Shown here piece after piece: positions 12,583 through 24,066 of a stretch of 64,000 nucleotides of DNA (positions are counted from its first letter, which is position 1; each line of letters starts with the position of its first letter). The notes beneath the pieces are model-generated. The model had not been told where the DNA came from, did not search any database, and saw only the letters and a list, made by a program, of their open reading frames with translations. The position numbers and the translations under genes were made by a program. The stretch is from Ephydatia muelleri (lineage: Eukaryota > Porifera > Demospongiae > Spongillida > Spongillidae). The stretch lies in contig JABACO010000018.1 of assembly GCA_013339895.1 (NCBI GenBank), positions 2,348,949 to 2,412,948 of the forward strand, written 5' to 3'.

Positions 12583-12692
12583 CCTCTCTCCTTACTCTCT
12601 CTCTCTCCCTTTCTCCTCCCTTTTCTCTTTCACGCTCTCTCACAGTCTCTTGTTCTTTCACTCTCTCTCCCCCCCTCTCTCTCCCCCTCTCC
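12523..12692. repeat. (CT)n-rich low-complexity tract
   Basis: Polypyrimidine CT/CCT tract in an intron of the right-arm ATPase copy, directly upstream of the LGVEAID exon. Confidence 0.95.
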
Positions 12693-13708
12693 AAAACCAC
12701 CTTAGGAGTTGAGGCAATAGACAGTGAGCCAATCATCAACCTCCATCCAGCTCATCACACAGGTTTCCGTGGCATCGCTTGCCAACGTGTGTGGGACACT
12801 TTGGGTCTTCTAGAAGGAAGGTAAGCATCCAAGAAAGGTAGGAAGGAGAATGGATGGTTTGGTGGGTCACAGAGCTATATGATCAAAGATGGGAGGAGGA
12901 GGATAAGGGAAGTGGAAGAGGTTACTGAAGATGGTGGGGAGGGTTTATTACATGGTCACCATTAAACCACTCATTACTGACCTGCTTCTCTTTGCCTGCC
13001 ATAACTCTGCAGCTCGAGGACAGCATGGTACACCAAGAAGATACCGCCTAGACCTTCAGCTGTTTTGTGCTATTCGACATGTTCAATGCCCTCACCTGCC
13101 GGTCCCAGGTAACCCCTTCTATCCCAACTGACCCAATCTCCTCTGTAGGACAAGCCAGCATTCTCCATTGGGCTGTTCTCCAATAGAGTATTCTTGTATG
13201 CCATTGGGGGTTCTTCGGTATGCCAACTTTTGGTCATCTACTTTCCCCTCCTCCAAGCCATCTTCCAGACTGAGGCATTGTCACTGGAAGACATGGTGTT
13301 CTGTTAAGCCACCTGACCCCTCTCTCAAGAAGGAACCAGCCCATCCTGCCCCAAGATGAGCCTAAAGAGTTACGGCCAACCCAGTACTTAATCCCGTAAT
13401 CAGGCTCAGCACACATGCCCCACCCTGTGATGGTAGCCATGTGAGTAGATCCATTGTACAGGGTGGAGTCTTGGTGTCCCTGGTGTACACATTACACAGC
13501 CAAAAGTTATCACTATTAGTGAAAAGTCTTATTAAGGCAAAAACCATGTAGCAATATTGATGTTAAAAGTAACGTCATTTTGTGTTGTGCCAGACAACAT
13601 CTTTAATGCAGAGTGATCACCGAGTACTAGCAAACCATTGTTTTGTCAGGAAAACAATAAAAAAAACCCCAACTCAATAAGTAATCATAATAAATAATAT
13701 CTGTATAT

Positions 13709-13925
13709 GGGATCACTTCCACGAAAAGGGACCTAGTGCAGGTTTTTTCAAGATTTCAATTATTCTAGAAGTTCTCTACACAGTGATTCTGAGAATGGGA
13801 CTATCTGACATGGAGTTGTAAAGCGCTGAATTTTGCCATTTTGACACAAGCATTACATTTCTGTTGCGTGCATAAAAGTTTAAAAAATTTATGTATACTA
13901 GGTCCCTTTTCGTGGAAATCCCATA
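13709..13925. mobile_element. MITE with GGGATCACTTCCACG-type inverted ends, copy 1
   Basis: Left end GGGATCACTTCCACGAAAAG and right end CTTTTCGTGGAAATCCCAT form terminal inverted repeats around about 180 bases, with inner matches GACCTAGT and ACTAGGTC. Related sequences lie at about 20,370-20,575 and 55,150-55,360 and share the inner part (ACACACAATAGAAATGTAATGC). The target duplication is ambiguous (TA or longer). No coding capacity. Confidence 0.75.
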
Positions 13926-15100
13926 TGTATACTTTTTTCTATTTACGAACGAACCTTTGTTGTGCGGCAAGATAATGATAAAAATTCTAAATTCAGAGGA
14001 ATGTAGGATTGGATGGCAAGGGTGGTATCAAAAGGAAGGAGACAATATTGAGTGTAAACGGAAAACCCATATTTTGCATGTTTATAGAGTATATATACAT
14101 GTACATGTAGGTCTGTGACTGTTTCCTTTTACACTCCAAGCTTATTTCCTTACTTTTTACACCACCATTACCATTCAATCCTATATCAAAGAGAAATTTT
14201 TATTATCTTGTTTCCCTAGTTATTGGAGTAAAGCCAGATAACTTTACAACCACAAACATACTAGTATAAGTAAAGCACTATGCATAAAGCCCATACCTAC
14301 GCACACTTGAAACAAATTCCATCTATGTGCTTTTAGGCTGTCAATCCCGGTTGGCAGCGTCCTTGGATATGGATTAGCTGGCAATATTCGTTTCGTCCGC
14401 TTTAGCAAGAGACAGCTGGGCAGGGACGTGAAGCCAGTGGAGGTCCACAGTGAGCTACCTAGAGTTAGCAGGCATTGGAGTCTGAAATTATGTAATCTTA
14501 TCAACATTATGAACAAAAGTTACATCTCTAAACTATAAAATTCTCCAACTATTTTCCTTGCAGTTGTGTGGACTCTCTTCTGACCTTGATGTTCATGCAA
14601 AGCATGTGGCTACATTTACACTACATAGATAGGAAAATACAAAGACAACATGAGCCTGCCATACAGGTGATTTGCCATGGGAGTAGGTTCCCCATACAGC
14701 GGTATGCTCAACCCCCACCCCCCTTATCAGTGAACAAATTGGACAGCTCCTCAGATCAAGGTACTGTATTAGCTCGTCAACAATCTTCATCAGAAAGTTG
14801 ATCATCAATAACAATAATATGATAATCTGTCTGAGCACATGGGAAGCTCACAGCAAATAGAGTGACCACATTCTGTACTAAAGCGTGTGTCTTACTTCAA
14901 GGTGATTTTGTGATGGACATAGCTACACCCTAAATCAAGATTGTCAATCTCAGCTCGAACTTCCATGTTATGTTCTTATTGCAGAGTGACTTTATTTTCA
15001 GTTCTACTGCTGTTTCAACAGTGGTGAGCAATAGACACTCATTTGTGCATTTTTGATGTATGCGGGTGACCACTATTAGCAGCTCATTTGAGGATTAAAC
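13926..15100. other. Intergenic part of right arm, no gene recognised
   Basis: About 14,640-14,790 is the partner of about 2,107-2,270 of the left arm. Otherwise no exons, transposon ends or RNA genes were recognised. Confidence 0.5.
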
Positions 15101-15389
15101 TTCGACGCAACACTCGTTATACTTTACACTCGGCTTCGCTCGGGAGAAATGACACAAAGTTGAGGGATGAAAATAGTGTGACTAAAGTATTTACTTCTGG
15201 CCACACCTCTCAACTACGTCACCAGGAGTAGTTTCACTCCCCCAATCCTCTAATGTATAGGTGCTACATGCATGTGAACATCTGCACTCATTCTTTCCCG
15301 GACACCTTGTTTATATACATAATTATACATGTATAAGTAAAACTGTATCTGTCCTGTTTATACATAACGTATAATCAGCGAAAGCTTGC

Positions 15390-16472
15390 ATGGAGAAAAC
15401 CAGCGCTCTCAACACGACTGAACTAGGGGAAAACTCGTCTGCAGCAACTGGACTCACAGAGCTAGTAGTGATCTTCGCGCCCGTATTGCTCGTGCAGTTA
15501 TTACTTGGCCTGGTCTCAAATCTCCTCCTAATCGCTCTACTCGTGAAGGCCAGCAGTGTGAATGGACAGAACAACATCAACATCTACCTCTACTCCGTGG
15601 CGATCAACAATCTACTCACTCTTTTCCCAGCACTAACGTTGCTGATATCAACTGTGACCAAGGAATGGGTACTGGGACAGACAATGTGCTCACTGAACCA
15701 GTTCGTTACCTACACGGTAGCTGTACCACATTCCTTTCTACAAGCGTTGATCAGTCGAGAGAGGTACAGAGCAGTTGTTCATTTCTCCGAGTGGAAACCG
15801 TACTCGAAAATAACGTATATCTACGTAGCCGTGGTCTGGATAACTGCAATATGCTCTGGAGTGATTGGCCTCGTTCAGGGGAGACAGATCGTGGGGACTA
15901 CGAAAGACGTCCTTTCTTGCTATTTACCGAATAGTTGGATGGACGAACGACGTTTGCTTCCATTGGTCGTTGTATACTTGCTAGGATCATTTATCGGTCT
16001 CACAGCTTCGCTTGCTTTCAGCACCGTCCACTACGCCTACACGTTCAAAGCGCTTTATATCCTCAAAAGAAATCGTATTCCTATGGATCCGGTGATGCTT
16101 GGCCACAAGGACATCCCGGCCATCTCCTTGGAAGCTGAAGTAAGGACACTCAAGTCAATGGCTTTCGTATTCTTCTTTTCAATGGTACCGCTCCTTTCTT
16201 GTTGTGGTTATGTCATTGCAATGACATTGGTAGCCATTAGTGAAGGGAAACCTGCGAACGTGCCACTGCTGCACGTTGCTATGGCTGTGTGCGCCTACTT
16301 CATACCCACAGTAAGTCCATTGCTCCTGTTGGCAATAAATAAGAGATTCAGAACTCGAATAAAGGATCTGTTGCGATGGCAGTTGAAACCTACGAATGCT
16401 ACTGGTGGCGATGCTATGGCATGCGCGTGCAAATTAAGGTCAACCCACTACTGGCACACCAGCGCGAGGTAG
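15390..16472 (+). CDS. Rhodopsin-class-like G protein-coupled receptor, copy 2
   Basis: Intact single-exon frame of 360 residues, the inverted duplicate of the receptor at 852-1895. It keeps the seven hydrophobic segments, the RERY triplet after helix 3, the loop cysteines (TMCSLNQF, LSCYLPNS) and SPLLLLAINKRFR at the end of helix 7. Differences from copy 1 include a four-residue insertion near the N-terminus (SSAAT), loss of a few residues in the loop before helix 7 (KPANVPLLH versus KPFREVDVPLLH), and a different, longer C-terminal tail rich in Cys and His after the shared KPT/KPM point. That most differences are substitutions preserving the frame suggests both copies stayed under selection. 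Expected in the plasma membrane; ligand unknown. Confidence 0.85.
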   Translation: MEKTSALNTTELGENSSAATGLTELVVIFAPVLLVQLLLGLVSNLLLIALLVKASSVNGQNNINIYLYSVAINNLLTLFPALTLLISTVTKEWVLGQTMCSLNQFVTYTVAVPHSFLQALISRERYRAVVHFSEWKPYSKITYIYVAVVWITAICSGVIGLVQGRQIVGTTKDVLSCYLPNSWMDERRLLPLVVVYLLGSFIGLTASLAFSTVHYAYTFKALYILKRNRIPMDPVMLGHKDIPAISLEAEVRTLKSMAFVFFFSMVPLLSCCGYVIAMTLVAISEGKPANVPLLHVAMAVCAYFIPTVSPLLLLAINKRFRTRIKDLLRWQLKPTNATGGDAMACACKLRSTHYWHTSAR

Positions 16473-16562
16473 GCAACGAACGCTAAAGACAAGAAGTGGA
16501 CAACTGATGTAAACGTTTGGTACATGCACAAATTTAAGACTAGCTAGTCCATCGATCAGGTA

Positions 16563-17425
16563 TGATGTTGAGAAGAAAAGGACACAAGTTTGTAAGTGAA
16601 ATTACTGGGAGAGTGACTGTCTTCTGTCGAGGCTGCCATATTATAATAAACGAGCATGTGATCCAGAGTTTGTTGACTGAGTGCTATTAACATCAGGCTG
16701 TGCAAGATGCAAAGTGCATGTTGTGTAATAATATGGGATTCAAAAGATGAGTACACAACTCCTGATGTTGTCAAGCCTCCATATATTACTATTGTACCAT
16801 TTAACACAGTCATTTCAGCTGCACGGCCAGTTCAAATAATAAATCCCGAGTTCCTTTTATATGCCAATTCCTCCTTTAAGTGATGCCTTTTGCAAGAGCC
16901 ACCACGGTTAGCATCAAAGATCACTGAGATACACATGAACCTATTCATGTGAGCAGCCCTATTCTTCTGTTAGGACGATCCACATATGAGATGGGGGTGA
17001 CTGAGGGGATGGGGGACGAGGCTACGGAGGAGGATGGGGACGAGGCTACGGAGGAGGATGGGGACAAGGCTATGGAGGAGGATGGGGACGAGACAGTGTT
17101 GTACTATTGATGTGTACAATTATGTTTAAAAACAATGCTTGCGGTTTATGCTTGTTTAGGATCTGGGAATGAGACTTCACCAACTTCAATCACAGTTAAA
17201 CCACACCAATATGCATCATGTAATACGAACATTAGCATCATCTGGCATTGTACCTAATATGGTGATTTGTCTATTTACATCCAAGTGTGGGTTCAATTAC
17301 AAAGTTGAAACACATTATAACCCCACTAAACACAACTAATTGCAAGGTTGCATGCACACATGTGCACACTACACACAAATGCGCACACTGCACACATACA
17401 TACACACCACACACGTGCACACATA
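16563..17425. repeat. Second palindrome, left arm
   Basis: Reverse complement of about 17,713-18,529. Matching landmarks: TGATGTTGAGAAGAAAAGG at 16,564 with its complement near 18,510-18,530; the GACGAGGCTACGGAGGAGGA array at about 17,019-17,093 with 18,018-18,075; ATTGCAAGGTTGCATGCACA at about 17,339 with 17,770. It starts within a few bases of the end of the first palindrome. Confidence 0.85.
17016..17095. repeat. 24-bp minisatellite
   Basis: Three to four copies of GACGAGGCTACGGAGGAGGA plus TGGG. The inverted copy is at about 18,015-18,075. Confidence 0.85.
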
Positions 17426-17712
17426 TACACACATGTGCATACCCAAATGACCGATGCACACCACGATTCCACTGCTAATGCAGTCAACAGTACCTTGTAT
17501 GGCTGCATGTGTGTAGTCTATGCCCGTGCTACAAATGTATTATTTAGATGCAAGCCATATTGTCCATGGTAGGATTGTTGGAATGATCTGAACTTTACTA
17601 GTACATGTACATGTAGGAGAATTTGCAAGTCTTGCAAGCCAGACGTACTTTAACACACTATGCCTGAAGCCAACAAATTAAAGCTTTTAAAATGAATCCT
17701 TATCTGTTGCTG

Positions 17713-18529
17713 GGTGTGCACGTGTGTGGTGTGTATATATGTGTGCAGTGTGCGCATTTGTGTGTAGTGTGCATGCAACCTTGCAATTAGTTGTGTTTAG
17801 TGGGGTTTATAATGTGTTTCAACTTTGTAATTGAACCCACACTTGAATGTAAATAGACAAATCACCATATTAGGTACAATGCCAGATGATGCTAATGTTC
17901 GTATTACATGATGCATATTGGTGTGGTTTAACTGTGATTGAAGTTGACCTAATCAAGCATTGACCGCAAGCATTGTTTTTACACATAATTGTACACATCA
18001 ATAGTACACAACACTGTCTCGTCCCCATCCTCCTCCATAGCCTTGTCCCCATCCTCCTCCGTAGCCTCGTCCCCCATTCCCTCAGTCACCCCCATCTCAT
18101 ATGTGGATCGTCCTAACAGAAGAATAGGGCTGCTCACATGAATAGGTTCATGTGTATCTCAGTGATCTTTGATGCTAACCATGGTGGCTCTTGCAAAAGG
18201 CATCACTTAAAGGAGGAATTGGCATATAAAAGGAACTCGGGATACAAAATTATTGCCGTGCAGCTGAAATGACTGTGTTAAATAAAAATGGTGGTACAAT
18301 AATAATATGTGGAGGCTTGAAAACAAGAGTTGTGTACTCATCATTTGAATCCCATATTCTTACACAACATGCACTTTGCATCTTGCACAGCCTCATGTTA
18401 ATAGCACTCAGTTAACAAACTCTGGATCACATGTTCATTTATTATAATATGGCAGCCTCGACGGAAGACAGTCACTTTCTGTGTAAATTTCACTTACAAA
18501 CTTGTGTCCATTTCTTCTCAACATCAAAA
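17713..18529. repeat. Second palindrome, right arm
   Basis: Partner of 16,563-17,425, with a spacer of about 290 bases (17,426-17,712). No gene was recognised in either arm. About 18,530-19,150 holds nothing recognised. Confidence 0.85.
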
Positions 18530-19178
18530 AGGACCCATTTTTTAGTAGGCTTGAAGCAACCAGGGTACTTCTTGTCCAGACATCATTAAGTGAAGCACAA
18601 CTATTGGTGTATTGAACGCATTGTTGGACTATGTGTTGACTCAGACTGCTTCATCGGTCAGTAAGCAACATACGTGTAGCATTGAGGAGCAGGACATCCA
18701 GTTCAGGAAATGAAATGTTTTTGGACTCTGCAAACTAATTAAACATAGTATGTTGATCGAAATGCATCTAACATGCATGGGATAGTGACCAAAACATTTT
18801 TGTGGTAGAACAAAAGGCCTTCAACAGACTATGTTCGGGGCTTGTCCAGCAAAACCATCTCGGATATTAGCATGTTTCATAAAGGTCTGAATAACTATAA
18901 TACTCACTAGAAGAGACATGCAGCTAACACTACAAGAAGTGCCGTACTTGGGCTTGCTCCAATGTGCTGTCTGGTCATTACCTTGCAAATCAGAAGTAAG
19001 AATATAATTTGGATTAAAATAATGATCAATACAAATATCATTCTTATTACGGACTTGTCCATGCATTCACCTGTGCTGGCATATTACCTTGTCAGCACAT
19101 TAATTTCTGTTCATTTGCTGGCATGAGTGAAGTGAAGCAATGGTTCAGGTATATAAAATTGCTTATTGCTTATTTCAG

Positions 19179-19893
19179 GCCTGCGTATTAACCTTCAGTA
19201 CATAATGGACTCTGTTAACCTCGATATCATTCAGACAGCAGCAGAGCAGTCCATGCAACAAGCTGTAACTGTGGTGAAGTCAAACCCGACTGTCAGACTA
19301 ATGGAGAGGTAATTTGTACACATTCTACAACCTAACTTACATGTCTCTGAATGCATAAATGTCCATGGGTAATAAGCAACGCATATCACCATGACTCCAC
19401 ATACCATTTAACTGTCCCCTGTTTGGCTGGAAGGTGCGGAAAGCACTGTTAAACAAAAAAGTTTATATTCTGCCATTGAGTACTAGTAGGATTGTTGGGA
19501 TCTGCTCTATCTCCACTCCAGAGCACATAATTGCTCAGACATGGGAGATAGAGTGCACTGGAATTGTACTTCCTCTAGTGAAGGTACAGTACAGTCTTAT
19601 ACTGAAGCACTATATATGATAATAACGTCCTCAGGTTTAAATGTAACTGGAGTTGTTAATGACAACCAGCTGTAGGTCAATTAAAAATGTATGTGTGTGA
19701 GGAACTTGGACACCTCAATTTTGTATGATACATGGCATGGTGGGCTTTCATCTATCAAAGTGTTTATGCATGTGCTTTAATAGTAAATTCTTGCACGGTA
19801 GGTACCAAGAATGTTGCCAAGGAATTGAGAAAGATCAGCAGAGGGACCGTTCATAGTAGGGACATCACATGGTTCACTCAACTATCTAATAAG
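19179..19893 (+). CDS. Exons of an unrecognised gene
   Basis: Three segments look like coding exons. 19,179-19,308 follows an acceptor (tttcag) and ends at gtaatt, encoding NLQYIMDSVNLDIIQTAAEQ and then SMQQAVTVVKSNPTVRLMER. 19,434-19,583 is a 150-nt open block ending at gtacag (RKALLNKKVYILPLSTSRIV). From 19,802 to about 19,893, VAKELRKISRGTVHSRDITW and FTQLSNK follow a tag acceptor. The reading is open in each. The family was not recognised. Possible further exons of the same locus lie near 20,150 and have a better-preserved duplicate near 34,140-34,430 (YCLRILMPSEYMEKALLKTD; PLEDDEGNEMVYEPEG). Whether it is still expressed cannot be told. Confidence 0.4.
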
Positions 19894-20369
19894 GAAGGCA
19901 CATGCAATTACAGCACCACCTGTACACTCCTTACATTTTAATCTATAAATAGCTAGAAAAACCGAATTGGTGGATGAAGAACTGCGCCAAATAACTTGAT
20001 GACCTTTGTGACAAAATAATCAAGCATTTCCAGGTTTAGTTCATAGATCGAATGCTTCTTACATGTACATGTAAACTCATAATAATAATTCTTTTGTAAA
20101 GGGTTCTCATTTTGGGCATCAACAAGAGAGTCCATGCTGTGTTCCAGGGTATATCAACCACACACAGTACTGCTTAAGGATCCTGACACCATCAGAATGT
20201 ATGAAAAGGCACTGCAAAAGACTGATATTCTTCCATCGCCCAGATCACCACACTACTTACAATGTACTCTGGGTTCATGCAGGTTTGTAAATAATAAACA
20301 TTTCACTTTGTATGTGACATCCGGCACAGGTACATCAAAAGAAACAGACATGAATGAAAAGTAACAAAT

Positions 20370-20575
20370 GGATCGTTTCTGCAAAAACGGACCTAGCGCA
20401 CACATTATAAATTTCCAGTACACACAATAGAAATGTAATGCTTGTGTTGAAATGTATGGCGAATTAAAATTTCAGAGCCTTACAACTCAATGACAGATAC
20501 TTCGATTCTCAGTGCACAAGAAGCAATGTGTAGAGAACATTTTCAGACTTCTAGAATATCAAGAGATTTGAGGCA
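20370..20575. mobile_element. MITE relative, copy 2
   Basis: Begins GGATCGTTTCTGCAAAAACG and shares its core with the copies at 13,709 and 55,150. The right end is degraded. Confidence 0.6.
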
Positions 20576-20734
20576 GTGTATGAGTCAGAAGGCATTTATG
20601 AATAGTGCAGGGCTGAATATGTGTTACTTACATATTGTTTTGTTTGCTATATGGTCATTGTGGTTATGTCACTGCATGGCTGGGATGCATGAGTAGCACC
20701 ATCTTGTGGCATATTGCACATCAAACCTATATTA

Positions 20735-21172
20735 TCACATATTGTGTGTCTGTGTGTGTGCTTGTGCATGTGTATTTGTGCATGTGTGATTGTGTGTGTG
20801 GGTGTGTATTTGCGCATGTTTGTGCATGTGGTGTGTGTTTGCATTGTGGTGTGTAGTGTGGTGTGATTGATGGTGTGTCACAGTGTGGTGTGTGTGTGTG
20901 GTCTGTAGTGTGGTGTGTGTGTGGTGCACAGTGTTGTGTTTGGTGGTGTGTCACAGGTGGTGTGTGGTGTGTGGTGTGTGGTGTGTGGTGTGTGTGGTGT
21001 GTGTGGTGTGTGGTGTGTGTGGTGTGTGGTGTGTGTGGTGTGGTGTGTGGTGTGTGGTGTGTGGTGTGTGTGGTATGTGGTGTGTGGTGTGTGTATGTGT
21101 GGTGTGTGGTGTGTGGTGTGTGTATGTGTGGTGTGTGGTGTGTGTCTGTGTGGTGTGGTGTGTGTGTGGGTG
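20735..21172. repeat. TG / TGTGGTG satellite
   Basis: About 440 bases of TGTG and TGTGGTGTGTG units. Cys/Val/Trp-rich frames over it are artefacts. The duplicate copy at 34,605-34,915 is shorter and more degraded. Confidence 0.95.
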
Positions 21173-21999
21173 TTGCCTATGTACCCAATGTTGGGTGTGA
21201 ATTAATTGAATTTGAATTGAATTTCAGAAGTAATTTCAAAACAGCTCCTTTTAGAACGACCATTAATAACGAAGGATTTACTTATCTTGTCTGCACTTAC
21301 ACATGTGATGCATCAAATTGACAAACACCTCTTTACATATGTATAGGACAGAACCATAGTACACCTTGTATGCTCAACACACACCTCCTCCCCACCTGGC
21401 TCTGGCCTGATAGCATCTACAGACATACTGTGTTGGTCGGATGCTCAGTTCTACATAGGGGCAGCCAGAGCCAGCAGAGCTTCATAGGCATGGCAGGATT
21501 GATAAGATTAGAGCATGATGTTTACACATTATCATTCCCTTGAAGCACAATTTTTATTTAGTGCTCATCCCACAGATTCCAATGCCCAGATCATCTCCCT
21601 AAAGGGTTTACACATGGAATAGCACATTGACCTTTGGCGCTCTAACCTACACCCACCAATAATCTGACAGGACTCATGTTGGATTGGACAAAACTTTAAT
21701 TATTACAAAATGCATGTCTTTGTCATGCGCACACATTCCGTATGTGTACAAAACCTATAAAGGAAACTGGGTTTCGAGAAAAACAGTCAAAGCATACATC
21801 AGCTGTACTAGTACTGTAAAGATTGATCATATTAGGATGCACTTCAGTTGCACGTTTTCCCAATGTAAAAAAAGACATAGCAGGAAAGCAGCGCGAGAAT
21901 CCTGCGAGCTCACAAAACTGTGCTACACTAGACTTGCTGAGCTCACGTGATTCCAAAGTATCGCAAGCGCCTTATATACACCTCAGAAGGTAGCGATTG

Positions 22000-22790
22000 T
22001 ATGCACTTGTGGTGCATCGCATTATTTATGCACAATCTCCTCGTGCTCTTAGAATAGCCTTTTAAAGGCCAAATTTATGCTCCGTTTGCTATCTTTTATA
22101 GCTACAGAGGTAAATCATTAGCAGTTACATAGATGTCTTCCACTTAAGTATAGCCACAAAATCACATATCTGCATAGCATATGCCTACATGTGAATGCTT
22201 AAATTCGTTTATACTATAACAGAAAAGTAGCTTCATTTTTAAATGTAAGGATACTACAAGGCTGTCTACTCTCATTGAATGTGTGGGAAGTAGGCCCTCC
22301 ACCCAAAATTTTTTGAAATTGGTTTGGTGTTCCATAGCAACGAACCGGACAACCAAATCCCTGTAGAATGTGCTATACACAAAGCACACTGACACCTAAG
22401 CCATACGATGCTGATTAAACACCTCTGATCTTTGTATGATATATAAAATCATGTGGTCTTACCATACAAAAACGTGTCAGTTTTGTGGCTTGAAGACAGG
22501 TGACTTATTTCAGCATGTACAGACCGTGTGAGTTCTAAAGACTATAGCGACTCCCTCGATGGGCTAATACACAACTTTATCTGTATGGTACTTACATACT
22601 TGTACTCGTTTTTACAAAGACGTGCGTCACCAAATATTCCGGAGGTGTTCAAACCACTTTAAAAATCACAATTTATGCTGGCTATTCGATTACCTACGCA
22701 TACTTATTCCAGGGTCATATGAAAAAGGTTAAAGTGTTGTGTGTTTTATATCATGTATCATGGTTTCCATTTCTGAAGATGGCCCATGCG
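22000..22790. other. Unannotated stretch
   Basis: No exon, repeat end or RNA gene was recognised in this roughly 790-base stretch. Confidence 0.5.
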
Positions 22791-22919
22791 TACAAATTAT
22801 ATGAAAGCACTTAAATAATGTGCACAGGGCACAAGACGCCTAAGGGTTGCTGTTGCTGGTTGAAGACGTACATATACATATGCTAAGTGAGAATTAAGTA
22901 TATTTCTTTCTCTTTTGTG

Positions 22920-23580
22920 GTGGGGGATGGCAGCTATAACTTGTATTGGCATCCCAAGGTAAATGATAACTGGATTTAACAAGAAACAACTAATTACATC
23001 CTGAACATTTTGTTGTTTGGAAAACAATGGAGGATGATGGTAGTGGAGTGTCATAAGGGAATATTGTTTGCCCCTTCCTTTTTCCGTGGCAACATTGCAA
23101 AAATGCATCAAAGAAGAAACACAACTTGTACAATTAATAATCCTACTTCCCTTCTACTCTCTATATAAAGTGTTATACCAAGAACACTAGTACTACATAC
23201 CCTCACCTCAAAGAAACTCAGACTGTTAATTTTGTTTCTTCATTTGCCTTCATCAACGTACGTGCTCAGTTGAAAACAAACAAAATTCCTTATGTTGCAA
23301 TAGATTGTTTTACCCTCTTCAATAGCAGCTCTGCACATGTGCACACACACACACACACACACACACACTAGCAGTGTTTATAGTACAGCGACTACACTTA
23401 ATGCACTCACAAGATGGTGGCAAAGTTGTCATTAGTGAGTATCATATCCCCGGCACATCTGTGCCACTCTTCCCCACTCCTATCCCAATGTTGGTACGTT
23501 TCAGTGCAATGGCATCATTCGTACCATCTCCAGTCATGGCCACAATCAAGTTGGAAGCTTGAAGCACCTGAGGAAAAGAG
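22920..23580 (-). pseudogene. ATP2C1-like: ATP2C/SPCA-type ATPase fragments, third copy
   Basis: Minus-strand remnant parallel to the left-arm copy. 23,573 to about 23,400 corresponds to the 167-nt P-domain exon, keeping [12 protein letters not shown] and [12 protein letters not shown], then a deletion removes the CPETG-type segment and leaves a stop. About 23,331-23,262 corresponds to the next exon (AIEEGKTIYCNIRNFVCFQL) and, unlike the left copy, keeps its AG acceptor and gtacgt donor. The copy is broken by the deletion. A (CA)n run (23,341-23,368) lies in the intron between the two. Confidence 0.8.
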
Positions 23581-24066
23581 TGAGTAGATCATTGTACAGC
23601 CCGAGGTGCATCAACTATCAATCATTGTAATAATTAATTGGCCATCCCAATAGCATTTGGTATACATTATTTACTTTCCAATTTAATGCACAAACTAAAC
23701 CAAGAGGTGTTATTTTGATAATGGCTGAGGGCAAAGTGGTGTGTAGTCAGTGGTTGGATTACCAGTCCATGTACACGCATGAGCAAAACACTGCCCTAAT
23801 AATAAACGATGCAATTACGATTTTAACGATACATGGGTCCAGGTAGTACGACTGTCTCAGATATCATTTGAATTTACATGTATTGCTGAAACAACTGGAC
23901 TGTACGCTGGATAATATATTATTTAGAGGAATGTTAACTTCTAATGATGAGCCACCAGGAATTTGAACAGATTAGTTTTTTTATTTATTATTAGGCTGTT
24001 AACGTATTTACATTGGAATATTATTTTCAAATAAATTGGACAGTGACTAAGAAAAAGCAATCAAAA

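Larger units (their letters stand above)
9885..13320 (+). pseudogene. ATP2C1-like: ATP2C/SPCA-type Ca2+/Mn2+ P-type ATPase, right-arm copy
   Basis: Plus-strand remnant of a secretory-pathway Ca2+-ATPase. Exons in order: about 9,889-9,960 (IRDGKILGHPTEGAMM); about 10,200-10,260; about 10,600-10,710 (LGLWEEGSVSLSGYELD); 12,080-12,246 (167 nt, [19 protein letters not shown] and [17 protein letters not shown]); 12,375-12,436 (IEEGKAIYYNTRNF); about 12,700-12,760 (LGVEAIDSEPII); about 12,761-12,819 (VCGTLWVF); 13,013-13,108 (TFSCFVLFDMFNALTCRSQ); 13,149-13,310 ([18 protein letters not shown], then [20 protein letters not shown]). It is dead: TAG interrupts VCGTLWVF-KE where the family has Trp, TAG precedes TFSCF, the donors after the 167-nt and IEEGK exons read AT instead of GT, and the acceptor before LGVEAID lacks AG. 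Confidence 0.85.
8712..16560. repeat. Right arm of large imperfect palindrome
   Basis: Reverse-complement partner of 770-8,045. A central spacer of about 660 bases (8,046-8,711) has no recognised gene and no partner. The right arm keeps 3' ATPase exons (12,700-13,310) that are absent from the left arm, where a TG-rich expansion sits instead (2,355-3,455). The right arm also carries a MITE (13,709-13,925) not seen on the left. Confidence 0.9.
20140..21990. repeat. Segmental duplication, copy 1 (direct)
   Basis: Matches about 34,135-35,790 in the same orientation: exon-like ATCAACCACACACAGTACTG near 20,150; a shared block 20,600-20,740 (GCAGGGCTGAATATGTGTTA); TG-rich array; shared block 21,345-21,515 (GGACAGAACCATAGTA); and 21,800-21,990 including a TTATATACACCTC TATA-like box read on the minus strand. 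A MITE relative (20,370-20,575) is present only in this copy. Confidence 0.85.

Noticed and set aside
20863..21321. Cys/Val/Trp-rich 152-residue frame
   Set aside because: Encoded by the TGTGGTG satellite.
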